Below, one piece after another: positions 53,565 to 62,102 of a stretch of 64,000 nt of DNA. Source of the stretch: Spirochaetota bacterium (GTDB lineage: Bacteria; Spirochaetota; UBA4802; UBA5550); assembly GCA_016928865.1 (NCBI GenBank), contig JAFGJX010000062.1:1-64000 (forward strand), read 5' to 3'. Position numbers and translations under genes: made by a program. The notes below the pieces were generated by a model that worked only from the letters and a program-made list of their open reading frames with translations, did not search any database and was not told the origin of the DNA. The stretch's first letter is position 1; each line of letters starts with the position of its first letter.

Positions 53565-55225
53565 CAGGACCTGCCGAGCTTCACGAGCTTTGGTTCATGG
53601 TCAGCCTGGAGCAGAACGTTGACCTTGTGACGTCCAGGCGAGGGATGGTCCGCATTGAAGTGCAGGCCGATGCTGTCCTTCCGTGTCATAGCGCTCTTGA
53701 TAATGAGCTTTGCCACGGTCGCCAGGTTGCGGAGCTCGACGATGCGCCAGGTAATGGTGCTCTTTTTATAGTAATCGTGGATATCCTCCGCCAGCAGAAG
53801 TATTCTCTTGTGGGCCTTCTGGAGCCGCTTGTCGGAACGGACGATGCCGACGTAGTCCCACATGAGACGCTTCACGTCCTCAATGTCGTGCTGTACAAGG
53901 ACCCATTCCTCGAGGTCGAAGGTCCCTTTCTTGCTCCAGTCAGGGAATTCCGGCATGGTCCCCGTCCGGTTGAAATTGCTGAGATTTTCGTCCGCCTTGC
54001 GATAGGCCTGGTCGGAAAAGACTATGCCTTCGAGCAGTGAATTGCTGGCGAGCCGGTTGGCTCCGTGTACGCCGGTACAGGCCGATTCGCCGGATACATA
54101 CAGGTTTTCGATCGATGTTTTTCCATCCAGGTCGCTGACCACGCCGCCGCAGAGATAGTGGGCCGCAGGCACGACCGGTATAGGGTCTTTTGATATGTCG
54201 ATTCCCTCATCCAGGCACCTGGCGTAGATGTTCGGGAAGCGGTGCATTAAAAATTTTTTGCTTTTCGAGGTGATGTCCAGATACACGTTGGTCACACCGT
54301 ATTTTTTCAACTCCATATCAATGGTCCGAGCCACGATGTCTCGCGGCGCCAGGTCTTTCAGGGGGTGCACGCGCTCCATGAATCGTTCGCCCCTGCCGTT
54401 AACCAGAACAGCCCCTTCCCCGCGGACGGCTTCGCTGATGAGAAACCTCGGGCCGCCGGCCCTGGGCAGGTAGAGTGCGGTTGGATGAAACTGTATGAAC
54501 TCCATGTCCGCTATCAGGGCGCCAGCACGGTAGGCCATGGCGATGCCGTCACCCGTCGCGATATCCGGATTGGTCGTGTGAAGGTATACCTGCCCGACGC
54601 CGCCCGTCGCGAGCAGGGTCATCTTGGCATTAAAGGTGTTGACCATGCCGGTCGTGTTGTCGAGGATATAGGCGCCGTAGCAGTGAATGCTGTCCCGGCG
54701 TCGTCTCGTTATCTGCAGCTGATGCTCGGTCAGAATGTCGACACCCGTATGGTTCTCGAAGAGCTGGATGTTCGGAATCTCGGATACCTTTTGCAGAAGG
54801 GCGCGCTCGACTTCCTGGCCGGTAAGGTCGCGCGCGTGCACGATGCGGTTCATCGAGTGTCCGCCCTCCCTGCCCAGGTCAAGCACGGCGCCGCCGCCGG
54901 GCCTCTTTTTCTCGGAGAAGTGAGTGCCCCATTCGACGAGCTCCCGTATCCGTTCCGGGCCTGAGCGCACGAGCAGATCGACCGCCTTCCTGTTGCCGAG
55001 TCCCGCTCCGGCCTTCATGGTGTCCTCGATGTGCTTGTCAAAGGAGTCCCCGGGCGAGAGCACCGAAGCGATGCCGCCCTGCGCGTAGTTCGTGTTGGAG
55101 TCGGACTCCTTCTTCTTGGTGACGATGTTAACTGTGCCGATGCGCGACGCCTTGATGGCGAAAGCCAGGCCCGCGATGCCGCTCCCGATGATTAGAAAGT
55201 CGGATTCAAACTTTTTTGGCCGCAT
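53564..55225 (-). CDS. nadB: L-aspartate oxidase
   Basis: At 553 residues this has the standard NadB length. FAD-binding DFLIIGSGIAGLAFAIKAS, the NTNYAQGGIASVL motif, GREGGHSMNRIVHARDLTG, HPTALY and DLDGKTSIENLYVSGESACTG are all present. It oxidises L-aspartate to iminoaspartate for NAD synthesis, with NadA as partner, not present here. It overlaps the tatD gene by 20 bases and the GNAT gene by one base, so it is in the middle of a tightly packed operon. Confidence 0.96.
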   Translation of the reverse strand: MRPKKFESDFLIIGSGIAGLAFAIKASRIGTVNIVTKKKESDSNTNYAQGGIASVLSPGDSFDKHIEDTMKAGAGLGNRKAVDLLVRSGPERIRELVEWGTHFSEKKRPGGGAVLDLGREGGHSMNRIVHARDLTGQEVERALLQKVSEIPNIQLFENHTGVDILTEHQLQITRRRRDSIHCYGAYILDNTTGMVNTFNAKMTLLATGGVGQVYLHTTNPDIATGDGIAMAYRAGALIADMEFIQFHPTALYLPRAGGPRFLISEAVRGEGAVLVNGRGERFMERVHPLKDLAPRDIVARTIDMELKKYGVTNVYLDITSKSKKFLMHRFPNIYARCLDEGIDISKDPIPVVPAAHYLCGGVVSDLDGKTSIENLYVSGESACTGVHGANRLASNSLLEGIVFSDQAYRKADENLSNFNRTGTMPEFPDWSKKGTFDLEEWVLVQHDIEDVKRLMWDYVGIVRSDKRLQKAHKRILLLAEDIHDYYKKSTITWRIVELRNLATVAKLIIKSAMTRKDSIGLHFNADHPSPGRHKVNVLLQADHEPKLVKLGRS

Positions 55226-56006
55226 TGTTCAGAATCTCCAGAAAGTTTCGATATACTGCGTCAGCAACCCGGTCGAGCGGCTCGCCCCGAAGGCCGGCTA
55301 TGAACCGGTAGGTGTGGAGAATGTATTCCGGCCTGTTTTTTTTCCCGCGCAGCGGCACCGGAGTAAGGAACGGCGCGTCGGTTTCGACGAGGAGCCGGTC
55401 CAATGGCACGTAGGCTGCGGAGTCATGAAGTGAGGCGGCGTTCCGATAGGTGACATTGCCGGCGAAAGAGATGTAAAATCCCTTGTCAAGCACACGCCGG
55501 GCAGCCTCGCGGTCGCCGGGGAAGCAGTGCATTATGCCCGCGGTCCCCGGGTAGTCGCCCAGGATGGCCAGGGTTTGCTCCATTGCGTCGCGGGAATGCA
55601 CGATCACCGGTCGTCCAAGCCGGTTTGACAGCTCGATCTGGAAGCGAAAGGAGCGCTCCTGGGTTTCAGGGTCCTGGCGTTTCCGGTAGAAATCGAGCCC
55701 GCATTCGCCTATGCCGAAGAGGAGATGCGCGTCATCCCCGCAAGCGGCGCGTTCCGCCATGTCGGCCAGCTCGCGAAGCTCATCTTTCCCGGCGGGCGAG
55801 GATGGGTGAATCCCGAGAGAATAGAGCACGCCGTCTCCGGCGTGCCGCCTCGCGAAATCCTGTGACCAGCTCGCGCTCGCGGTATCGATAGATATCTGGA
55901 CGGCGTGCCGTATGTCATTCGAACGGAGCTGTGCCATGAGCGAATCTTCCGCAACGGTGCTGTCTTCAAGGGTCAGGTCAAAATGTGCGTGGGAGTCGAT
56001 ATACAT
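55206..56006 (-). CDS. tatD: TatD-family metal-dependent DNase
   Basis: The ~266-residue protein starts MYIDSHAHFD (metal-binding HxH), has GIGECGLDFYR (the Glu ligand), PVIVHSRDA, GIMHCFPGD and ETDAPFLTP. This is the TatD/YcfH signature, a TIM-barrel nuclease acting on DNA 3' ends in oxidative-damage response. ATG 56006 begins at the HxH segment; the frame is open to 56057. It leads the minus-strand operon; nadB overlaps its end by 20 bases. Confidence 0.94.
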   Translation of the reverse strand: MYIDSHAHFDLTLEDSTVAEDSLMAQLRSNDIRHAVQISIDTASASWSQDFARRHAGDGVLYSLGIHPSSPAGKDELRELADMAERAACGDDAHLLFGIGECGLDFYRKRQDPETQERSFRFQIELSNRLGRPVIVHSRDAMEQTLAILGDYPGTAGIMHCFPGDREAARRVLDKGFYISFAGNVTYRNAASLHDSAAYVPLDRLLVETDAPFLTPVPLRGKKNRPEYILHTYRFIAGLRGEPLDRVADAVYRNFLEILNNAAKKV

Positions 56007-56132
56007 GGCGCTCCTCGTGGCGAATTGCCTCTGTCTCTGTATATGAGGCGGGTTCATAATTGCAAGTATAAAATCAGCGATTTATTTGTTGAAATTTATT
56101 GATCGGGCGGTAGTATGTGCATGGGAGGAAAG

Positions 56133-56783
56133 ATGAAGCTATTCGTCATCGGCGACATCCACGGCGAAAAAAAATATTTCAGCGCGGCAGCAGCCATGAT
56201 GGACGCCGCGGATCTGGTGGTGCTCTGCGGCGATCTGTCTCGCTCGGGATTACGCACGAGCGCTGAGGAAATTCTGTCGGAGATTGAGCGTCATACGCGG
56301 AATATCGTCGCGGTGCACGGGAACTGGGACAGCGACGATGTGCGTTCGCTGCTCGAAACAAGGGGTTACAGCGTGCACGGCAGGGGAAGGGTCATCGACG
56401 GGATCGGTTTTTTCGGAGTGGGCGGCTCCAGTCATACGCCGATGAATACCGCGAGCGAATATACCGAGGATGAGATCGGATTTTTTCTCGGCGAGGGATA
56501 CCGGACGGTTAGCGCGGCGAAGAAGAAGATCCTCGTAACGCACGCGCCGCCGCGCCAGGTGCGCGATCGTACGTTTCTGGGACTGCGGGGAGGGAGCAGG
56601 GCCGTCAGGAATTTTATTGAAGACTCGGCGATTGACCTGTGCCTGGCAGGGCATATACACGAGGCCTATGGCACGGAGAAGTTTTCGGATTGCCTCGTGG
56701 TCAATTCAGGGTCCTTTAAAAAGGGAAGATATACCTGTATTGACCTTGCTGAGGAAATTTCGGTGGATCAGGGCAGGCTCTGA
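56133..56783 (+). CDS. Calcineurin-like metallophosphoesterase
   Basis: The ~216-residue protein has the five phosphoesterase blocks: FVIGDIHGE, VVLCGDLSRSG, VAVHGNWDSDD, LVTHAPPR and AGHIHEAYG. These hold the two-metal site. It hydrolyses a phosphomonoester or cyclic phosphodiester; the single-domain, YfcE/Icc-like form does not fix the substrate. ATG 56133 has GGAGG five bases upstream, ruling out the earlier in-frame ATG. It is divergent from the tatD operon. Confidence 0.92.
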   Translation: MKLFVIGDIHGEKKYFSAAAAMMDAADLVVLCGDLSRSGLRTSAEEILSEIERHTRNIVAVHGNWDSDDVRSLLETRGYSVHGRGRVIDGIGFFGVGGSSHTPMNTASEYTEDEIGFFLGEGYRTVSAAKKKILVTHAPPRQVRDRTFLGLRGGSRAVRNFIEDSAIDLCLAGHIHEAYGTEKFSDCLVVNSGSFKKGRYTCIDLAEEISVDQGRL

Positions 56784-56868
56784 TTCCAACCGATGAACAG
56801 CTTTCTTGAAGCGTGCCCTGAACCGTAGTGAATATGCATCATATTTTATAAAAGGGGAGGTTGCGCTC

Positions 56869-57225
56869 GTGATAAGGCAGGAAGAACGGCGGCGATACCG
56901 CAGGGTGGAGAATGAATTCAATGTCAGGATAGCGCGGGAATTAAAATCGAATGAGTTCAAGGATCTCGTCATCGACACCGCTAAGTCAATTAATGTCAGC
57001 GCCAGCGGGATATCGGTTAACATCCTGGAGCGGCTTGATACCCGGGAGATTGTTCGAGTTACCTTCCTGAAGCCGAACACCTTTGAATTTTTCGAAGGCC
57101 TGGCGCGCGTGATGCGGATCGAGGACAAAAAGGACGGATCGTATACTGCGGGGATGCATTTTTTTAATCTCTCGACGTCAGAGATGAACAACCTGGATTA
57201 CTACCTGGGCCTGTGCCATGAATGA
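56869..57225 (+). CDS. PilZ-domain c-di-GMP-binding protein
   Basis: This ~118-residue protein is a single PilZ domain: the RxxxR segment ERRRYRRVENEFNV at the N-terminus, and NVSASGISVNI for the D/NxSxxG motif, then AGMHFFNLS. It should bind c-di-GMP and regulate motility, adhesion or another output. GTG 56869 has GGGGAGG eight bases upstream, much stronger than the upstream TTG 56806. A hairpin follows the gene. Confidence 0.86.
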   Translation: MIRQEERRRYRRVENEFNVRIARELKSNEFKDLVIDTAKSINVSASGISVNILERLDTREIVRVTFLKPNTFEFFEGLARVMRIEDKKDGSYTAGMHFFNLSTSEMNNLDYYLGLCHE

Positions 57226-57259
57226 CATTTTGTTTCAATGAAGCCGCACTGGAGAAGGG

Positions 57260-57283
57260 CCTGGTCCGCGATCGCGGACCAGG
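57260..57283. terminator. Hairpin between convergent genes
   Basis: CCTGGTCCGCG (57260-57270) and CGCGGACCAGG (57273-57283) are perfect inverted repeats, forming a strong 11-bp stem with a two-base centre between the PilZ and STAS-like genes. There is no clean T-run on either side, so termination is likely but not certain. Confidence 0.5.
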
Positions 57284-57287
57284 GTGG

Positions 57288-57638
57288 TCAGACCCCTTTT
57301 ACTGAAATGTTTTTCATTGTCCTGACGATCGTTTCAAGCGCCTTGAATGAAGCGATCTGCCATTTCGAGTCTTTGTCGTAGGTAATTGTCGATTTTATCC
57401 CGCTTTCTTCGAGGTTCTTGATCAGCTGAATGATCGGGGGCACCGTTGAGGAGTTCATGTACTTGAGCTGCTCAAATTTAATTTCCAGCGCCTTGCCCTT
57501 GAGCTTGTCGAAAATATTCTTAAAGTAGGGATTGATGATCGAAGACGGATCTCTCGCTTCGCTTTTTCCAATCCAGGTTATGGTGTTAGGATTGCCTTCT
57601 GTAAGAATTATTTCAAGATCGCTGTCTTTTAAATTCAT
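57288..57638 (-). CDS. STAS-like regulatory protein
   Basis: The 116-residue protein has an alpha-beta layout like STAS and SiaC-type proteins: LEIILTEGNPNTITWIG, then ALEIKFEQLKYMNSSTVPPI, with Ser/Thr just at the loop where STAS antagonists are phosphorylated. No classical DSSG is seen. It follows the HATPase gene by 67 bases on the same strand, which is the layout of a partner-switching pair. I call it STAS-like on fold and context, not on a firm family match. Confidence 0.65.
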   Translation of the reverse strand: MNLKDSDLEIILTEGNPNTITWIGKSEARDPSSIINPYFKNIFDKLKGKALEIKFEQLKYMNSSTVPPIIQLIKNLEESGIKSTITYDKDSKWQIASFKALETIVRTMKNISVKGV

Positions 57639-57705
57639 TCAAATGCTCCTGTAGACCAGTGGGTAGCAGAGTGTATGCAAAAGAACCGGCTCGTGTCAGT
57701 TTTCT

Positions 57706-58191
57706 TTACCTGTATTTTCGCTCGGCCGCTACGGTTAATATGCCATCCCCGTATTTATAGTCAAGCGCAAATTCACCTTCATATGCTATACGGTACAGGC
57801 CGAGCTGGCTCTCGCCCGGCTTGGGGTTTTCCATGAGCTGCTGGAGCCGTTCCGTATACAGGCTGCCCGGATCGCCGCTGACTTTTATCCGCTCAATGTG
57901 CGTTTTCACATTACCCGCATCATATTCATCCCTGATGCCATTGGAAACTTTGATAACTACGGCATCGGATTTCGTAATGAGGTCAAAATTAATGGTGTTG
58001 CCGCCGGAGGATGACGCCCCGTATTTAATCGCGTTCTCAACCAGTTCCACCGCACACATGACCGTCGATTCAATGATATCGTTGCCGGCGCCCTTTTTTT
58101 TCATAAGTCCCTCGGTTTTGTCCCGGACTTCTTTTAAAATGCTCCACGTCGGCGTTATGGATAAACTGATTGTAACCTCATCCTCACTCAT
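57706..58191 (-). CDS. HATPase-type anti-sigma/kinase-like regulator
   Basis: The 161-residue protein has a GHKL ATPase fold: helix I (WSILKEVRDKTEGLMKKKG), N box (AVELVENAIKYGASSS) and VVIKVSNGIRDEYD. It resembles slr1658-type regulators that pair with STAS-like proteins. The later G2 box is weak, so ATP binding may be altered or lost. ATG 58191 has AGGA seven bases upstream; 58218 is in frame. The STAS-like gene downstream is the probable partner. Confidence 0.75.
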   Translation of the reverse strand: MSEDEVTISLSITPTWSILKEVRDKTEGLMKKKGAGNDIIESTVMCAVELVENAIKYGASSSGGNTINFDLITKSDAVVIKVSNGIRDEYDAGNVKTHIERIKVSGDPGSLYTERLQQLMENPKPGESQLGLYRIAYEGEFALDYKYGDGILTVAAERKYR

Positions 58192-58491
58192 GTAGCATTC
58201 CTCGAAAAAAATTGTCAATCAAGCAAAACAGGATCGACATTAGGGTATATGATCAATAACGCATCATATGGCAATCATATTTATACATGTTCCCGGTAAA
58301 GTCAATACAAATATTTGCATACTTTTCTAAAATTAAGTTGCAACACTAGATGCAGAGAGCTTTTTCATCTGTCGAGTCGTCTGATCATAAGTATGATTGT
58401 TTAAAGCATCATACGCAAGGGGAAAAATATTCTTTAAAAGCGATAATTAATTTGACAATTTTATACTGCGCGATAAATATCATATTCTGAT
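58192..58491. other. AT-rich 300-base gap before pyrB
   Basis: An AT-rich divergent region. TTGACA at 58452-58457 is a -35 candidate for pyrB, but the following hexamers (e.g. TAAATA at 58474-58479, 16 bases on) match the -10 poorly. I see no PyrR or pyrimidine leader structure and no gene. Confidence 0.4.
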
Positions 58492-59481
58492 ATGAATTCC
58501 CTCAAAAGAAAAGATCTTCTTGATATTCAGTCGTTATCAATTGAGGAGATTCTTTTAATCTGCCGCTCGGCAAAATATTTCAAAGACATCTTCACCCGTT
58601 CGGTTAAAAGCGTCCCGATCCTCAGGGGGAAGACGGTCTGCACCCTCTTTTATGAGCCGTCGACAAGGACCCGCCTGAGCTTCGAGCTGGCGGCGAAGCG
58701 GCTTTCAGCCGACCTGATAAATTTCTCGGTATCGACATCCAGCGTCGTCAAGGGGGAATCCCTCATCGATACTGTCCATACCCTCGAGGCCATGAAGGTG
58801 GATTACATTGTTATGAGACATGCGGCGTCAATGGCGCCGCATTTTTTATCTCGTAACATCAACGCCTCGGTCATCAATGCCGGGGATGGTTTTCACGCGC
58901 ACCCGACACAGGCCCTGCTGGACGCCTACTCAATCATGGAGCACCTGGGACGGCTTGAGGCGGGTACTCTCGAAGGCCTCAGCATCGGCATCATCGGCGA
59001 TATCAAGCATTCACGGGTGGCCCGCTCTGATATCGAGATCTTTAAAAGACTGGGGGCCGCCGTGACGCTGTGCGGCCCTCCCACCCTGGTGCCCGATACC
59101 TTCGCTCTCTACGATGTCGATATCAGCTATAACCTTGACGACCTGTTGCCCGATCTTGACGTGGTCAATCTCCTGAGGATTCAGAAGGAGCGGCAGAAAG
59201 GCTCGCTTCTTCCATCGCTCCGGGAATACCACCGGCAGTTCGCCCTGACGGTGGAGCGGTTCCGCGCATGCCATGATGATGTTATTGTCATGCATCCGGG
59301 CCCGGTGAACCGCGGCATCGAGATCGATGATGCTGTCATGAACAGCCCGAAGGCAATCATCAACGAGCAGGTAACCAACGGTGTTGCAGTACGCATGGCT
59401 CTCTTTTATCTGCTGGCCGGCGGCGCGCCGCTCGAGGAGATGAACGAGGAACAGCGAGGTACCATTGAAAATAGTAATTAA
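58492..59481 (+). CDS. pyrB: Aspartate carbamoyltransferase catalytic subunit
   Basis: The 329-residue protein has the carbamoyl-phosphate-binding STRTRLSFE, HAASMAPHF-type loop, HPTQALLDAYS, IGDIKHSRVARS and the aspartate-side HPGPVNRGIEI. These identify PyrB, which makes N-carbamoyl-aspartate in pyrimidine synthesis. No pyrI regulatory subunit is present. It overlaps pyrC by 17 bases. An ATG at 58492 is the first possible start. Confidence 0.95.
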   Translation: MNSLKRKDLLDIQSLSIEEILLICRSAKYFKDIFTRSVKSVPILRGKTVCTLFYEPSTRTRLSFELAAKRLSADLINFSVSTSSVVKGESLIDTVHTLEAMKVDYIVMRHAASMAPHFLSRNINASVINAGDGFHAHPTQALLDAYSIMEHLGRLEAGTLEGLSIGIIGDIKHSRVARSDIEIFKRLGAAVTLCGPPTLVPDTFALYDVDISYNLDDLLPDLDVVNLLRIQKERQKGSLLPSLREYHRQFALTVERFRACHDDVIVMHPGPVNRGIEIDDAVMNSPKAIINEQVTNGVAVRMALFYLLAGGAPLEEMNEEQRGTIENSN

Positions 59482-60742
59482 AAACGGGCGCCTCATCGAC
59501 CCGGCGTCGAAAACGGACGAAATGCTGGATGTCCTCGTGGAGGACGACCGTATAGCCGATATCGCGCCCGGCATCAAAGCGAAAAACGACGACGGGGTGA
59601 TCGACGCCGCCGGCTGCCTGGTGCTTCCCGGGCTCATAGATATGCATGTTCATTTCCGCGAGCCGGGACGCGAGGACATTGAGACCATATACGGCGGTTC
59701 GAAGGTGGCGGCCAAGAGCGGTTTCACCTCCGTGTGCACCATGCCGAACACGGACCCGGTCATCGACAACCAGGCACTGGTCCGTTTCATAAAGCTCGAG
59801 GCGGAGAAGGGGCCCATCAATGTTTTCCCGGTGGCCACCATAACAAAGGGGATGAAGGGCGGGGAGATTTCGGAAATGGGCGAGTTGATCAACGCCGGCG
59901 CGGTCGCGTTTACCGACGACGGCCTTCCCGTAATGAGCTCCATTCTCATGCGCCGCGCTCTCGAATATTCTCGGATGTTCAACGTGCCCATAATCACCCA
60001 CTCCGAGGACCTTGAGCTCACCGACGACGGGATCATGAACGAGGGGAGAAATTCCACCATCCTCGGCCTCAAGGGCATCCCCTCCGAATCCGAGGAGGTG
60101 ATGATCGCGCGCGATGTAATCCTCACCCGCCTGTCGGGAGGGCGGCTCCACGTGGCACATGTGTCGTCCGGGGGCTCGGTGGAGATACTCAGGCGCGCAA
60201 AGAGCGACGGGATACGGGTCTCCTGCGAGACGGCGCCGCATTATTTCTCACTCACCGATGACGCGGTCGCAGAATATCTTTCGATGGCAAAGATGAAGCC
60301 GCCGCTCAGGACGGAAGACGACCGGCGGGCTATCATTGAAGGCCTCAGGAGCGGAGTGATCGATGTCATTGCGACCGACCATGCCCCCCATTCCATGAAT
60401 GAAAAGATGCAGGAGCTCGAGTACGCGCCGTTCGGCATAATCGGGCTCGAGACCGCCGTACCCCTTATTATTACGGAGCTGGTGCGGGAGAACGGGTTCT
60501 CCTTCATCGAAGCGTTCGAGAAGGTGACCGTCAATCCCGCCCGTATACTGAAGATCGACCGCGGTGCGTTGCAGGCCGGAAAGATCGCTGACATTACCAT
60601 CATCGACCCTGGAAAAAAGGTTGTCATCACCGAGGATTTCATCCTGTCGAAATGCAAGAACACTCCCTTTCTCGGCAGGGAGCTGTATGGCGCGGTACAG
60701 TATACGCTCTGCAACGGCAATGTCGTTTATTCCCGCAATTGA
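59465..60742 (+). CDS. pyrC: Dihydroorotase (class I)
   Basis: This 425-residue amidohydrolase has GLIDMHVHFREPG (the HxH metal ligands), CTMPNTDPVIDN, HSEDLEL, HVAHVSSGGSVE, ATDHAPHS and the C-terminal GKIADITIIDP. It closes carbamoyl-aspartate to dihydroorotate in the step after PyrB. The start is TTG 59465, with GAGG five bases upstream and overlapping pyrB by 17 bases, which makes the pair translationally coupled. Length and motifs fit the bacterial class I type that often associates with PyrB. Confidence 0.95.
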   Translation: MKIVIKNGRLIDPASKTDEMLDVLVEDDRIADIAPGIKAKNDDGVIDAAGCLVLPGLIDMHVHFREPGREDIETIYGGSKVAAKSGFTSVCTMPNTDPVIDNQALVRFIKLEAEKGPINVFPVATITKGMKGGEISEMGELINAGAVAFTDDGLPVMSSILMRRALEYSRMFNVPIITHSEDLELTDDGIMNEGRNSTILGLKGIPSESEEVMIARDVILTRLSGGRLHVAHVSSGGSVEILRRAKSDGIRVSCETAPHYFSLTDDAVAEYLSMAKMKPPLRTEDDRRAIIEGLRSGVIDVIATDHAPHSMNEKMQELEYAPFGIIGLETAVPLIITELVRENGFSFIEAFEKVTVNPARILKIDRGALQAGKIADITIIDPGKKVVITEDFILSKCKNTPFLGRELYGAVQYTLCNGNVVYSRN

Positions 60743-60772
60743 CCGGGGCGGCGTATTAATCCAGATTTATCC

Positions 60773-60802
60773 TTGACATGGCAAAATCGGCGCGCATATA
60801 CT
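60773..60802 (+). promoter_or_regulatory. Promoter of the small lipoprotein gene
   Basis: TTGACA at 60773-60778 and TATACT at 60797-60802 are 18 bases apart, a strong sigma-70-type pair ~60 bases before the lipoprotein start. Confidence 0.6.
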
Positions 60803-60865
60803 TGATCCCGCGCGGCCGTACCAGTCCCGCACGGCGGGATTGATAACAGTTCACGAGGAGGTCAT

Positions 60866-61147
60866 ATGCGTTTACTATCGGTTCTGATGATTATCATGCT
60901 GGTTTCCACTCTCGGGGTATCATGCAAGAAAAAGGAGATGACCCTTGAGGACTACGCAAAGATAGAGCTTGAGGTCAATCTGCCCGATCCGGCGCTGGAT
61001 GAGGCCAAGGTGAAGGAAGTGGCAGGAAAATACGGCTATAACTATGCGCAGTACAAGGAGATGTTCGACAAGGTGCAGAAGGATCCCGCACTCAAGGAAA
61101 AGCTGGGCGAAATGAGGCTCCAGGAGCAGAAGCCGGAGAACAGGTAA
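60866..61147 (+). CDS. Small lipoprotein
   Basis: The 93-residue protein has a signal peptide and lipobox LGVSC, then a ~73-residue charged, helical mature part (LEVNLPDPALDEAKVKEVAG, YNYAQYKEMFDKVQKDPALK). I do not recognise a family. It has its own strong promoter and a GAGGAGG start site, so it is probably well expressed. The next gene is convergent. Confidence 0.8.
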   Translation: MRLLSVLMIIMLVSTLGVSCKKKEMTLEDYAKIELEVNLPDPALDEAKVKEVAGKYGYNYAQYKEMFDKVQKDPALKEKLGEMRLQEQKPENR

Positions 61148-61167
61148 CTCCACCCGCATGGCGCGGT

Positions 61168-62007
61168 TCATTCTCTCTCAAGGAGCCGCGCCGCATTCAT
61201 TCCCAGTATTCCCGCCTTCCATCGAGGGTCGGGAACCGCTTCATCAATGCTGTCCAGATATCGCGTCGCCTGCAGGAGCGGGTAATCGCTGCCAAAGAGG
61301 ATTCGTTCCGGGCCCGCGATCCTCGCGGCAATCCCGTAAATGTCGTCTGAATAAAGATAGGGAGTGGCCGCGGTATCATAGTAGCAGTGCGCCAGCGCCC
61401 GTTTCACTTCCGGCATAAGTTCGTAAAACACCAGGCCGCCGCCCCAGTGGGAGAGGATCATCGGCACCCCGGGAAATGACGCTATCGTTTCATAGAGTAT
61501 CCCCAGTCCCGGATCGTATTTTCCCGCATAGCGGTGACCCACCGGCTCGTTCACATGCAGGCAGAGAGGCAGCGCACATGACCGGGCCGCGGCGAGAAGC
61601 CTTTCCAGATATCTGACGTTTTCCGGCGTCATGCCCTCCCGGTAAAAGCCGACTTCTCCGACGCCCCCGAGCCCCATATCCTTAATCGACCTCACCCACA
61701 ACTCTACGTCGACGGAATCGTTGATCGGCACCGATCCAAAGGGAACGATAGCGTCCCCTGAAAGGCGGATGACGCGCGCAAAATATTCATTTTGCGCGGC
61801 GCAGAGGTCCTCACGTTCCCAGGGAAAGCCCATTGCCACGGCCCGGTCTATCCCCTGAGCGCGCATCGATTCCATCAGGGTGTCGTGGTCGACAAGGGTC
61901 GACGATGCGTCCCCGTACAGGCGCTGAAAGTGGCGGTCCGCCGAGGCGCGCCGCCTGTCGCCGCATATGTCGGGGCTGAAGATATGCGTATGAAAATCGA
62001 TGATCAT
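61168..62007 (-). CDS. Amidohydrolase-family metal-dependent hydrolase
   Basis: The 279-residue protein has the amidohydrolase-2 layout: IDFHTHIFSP (HxH), GGVGEVGFYREG, PLCLHVNEPVGH, ILSHWGGG and the C-terminal GSDYPLL with metal-binding Asp. It is close to the ACMSD/TIM-barrel hydrolases. The substrate is not clear. It stands alone on the minus strand, and its upstream region (62008-62102) is shared with the divergent beta-barrel gene. Confidence 0.85.
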   Translation of the reverse strand: MIIDFHTHIFSPDICGDRRRASADRHFQRLYGDASSTLVDHDTLMESMRAQGIDRAVAMGFPWEREDLCAAQNEYFARVIRLSGDAIVPFGSVPINDSVDVELWVRSIKDMGLGGVGEVGFYREGMTPENVRYLERLLAAARSCALPLCLHVNEPVGHRYAGKYDPGLGILYETIASFPGVPMILSHWGGGLVFYELMPEVKRALAHCYYDTAATPYLYSDDIYGIAARIAGPERILFGSDYPLLQATRYLDSIDEAVPDPRWKAGILGMNAARLLERE

Positions 62008-62102
62008 CGACGTGGATGATACCGGGGGCGGGGCATTGCATCAATAAGTTTTTTATTTGACTTTATAAAATTATCGCTTAACCTTACCTCCGGGACGCAG
62101 CT

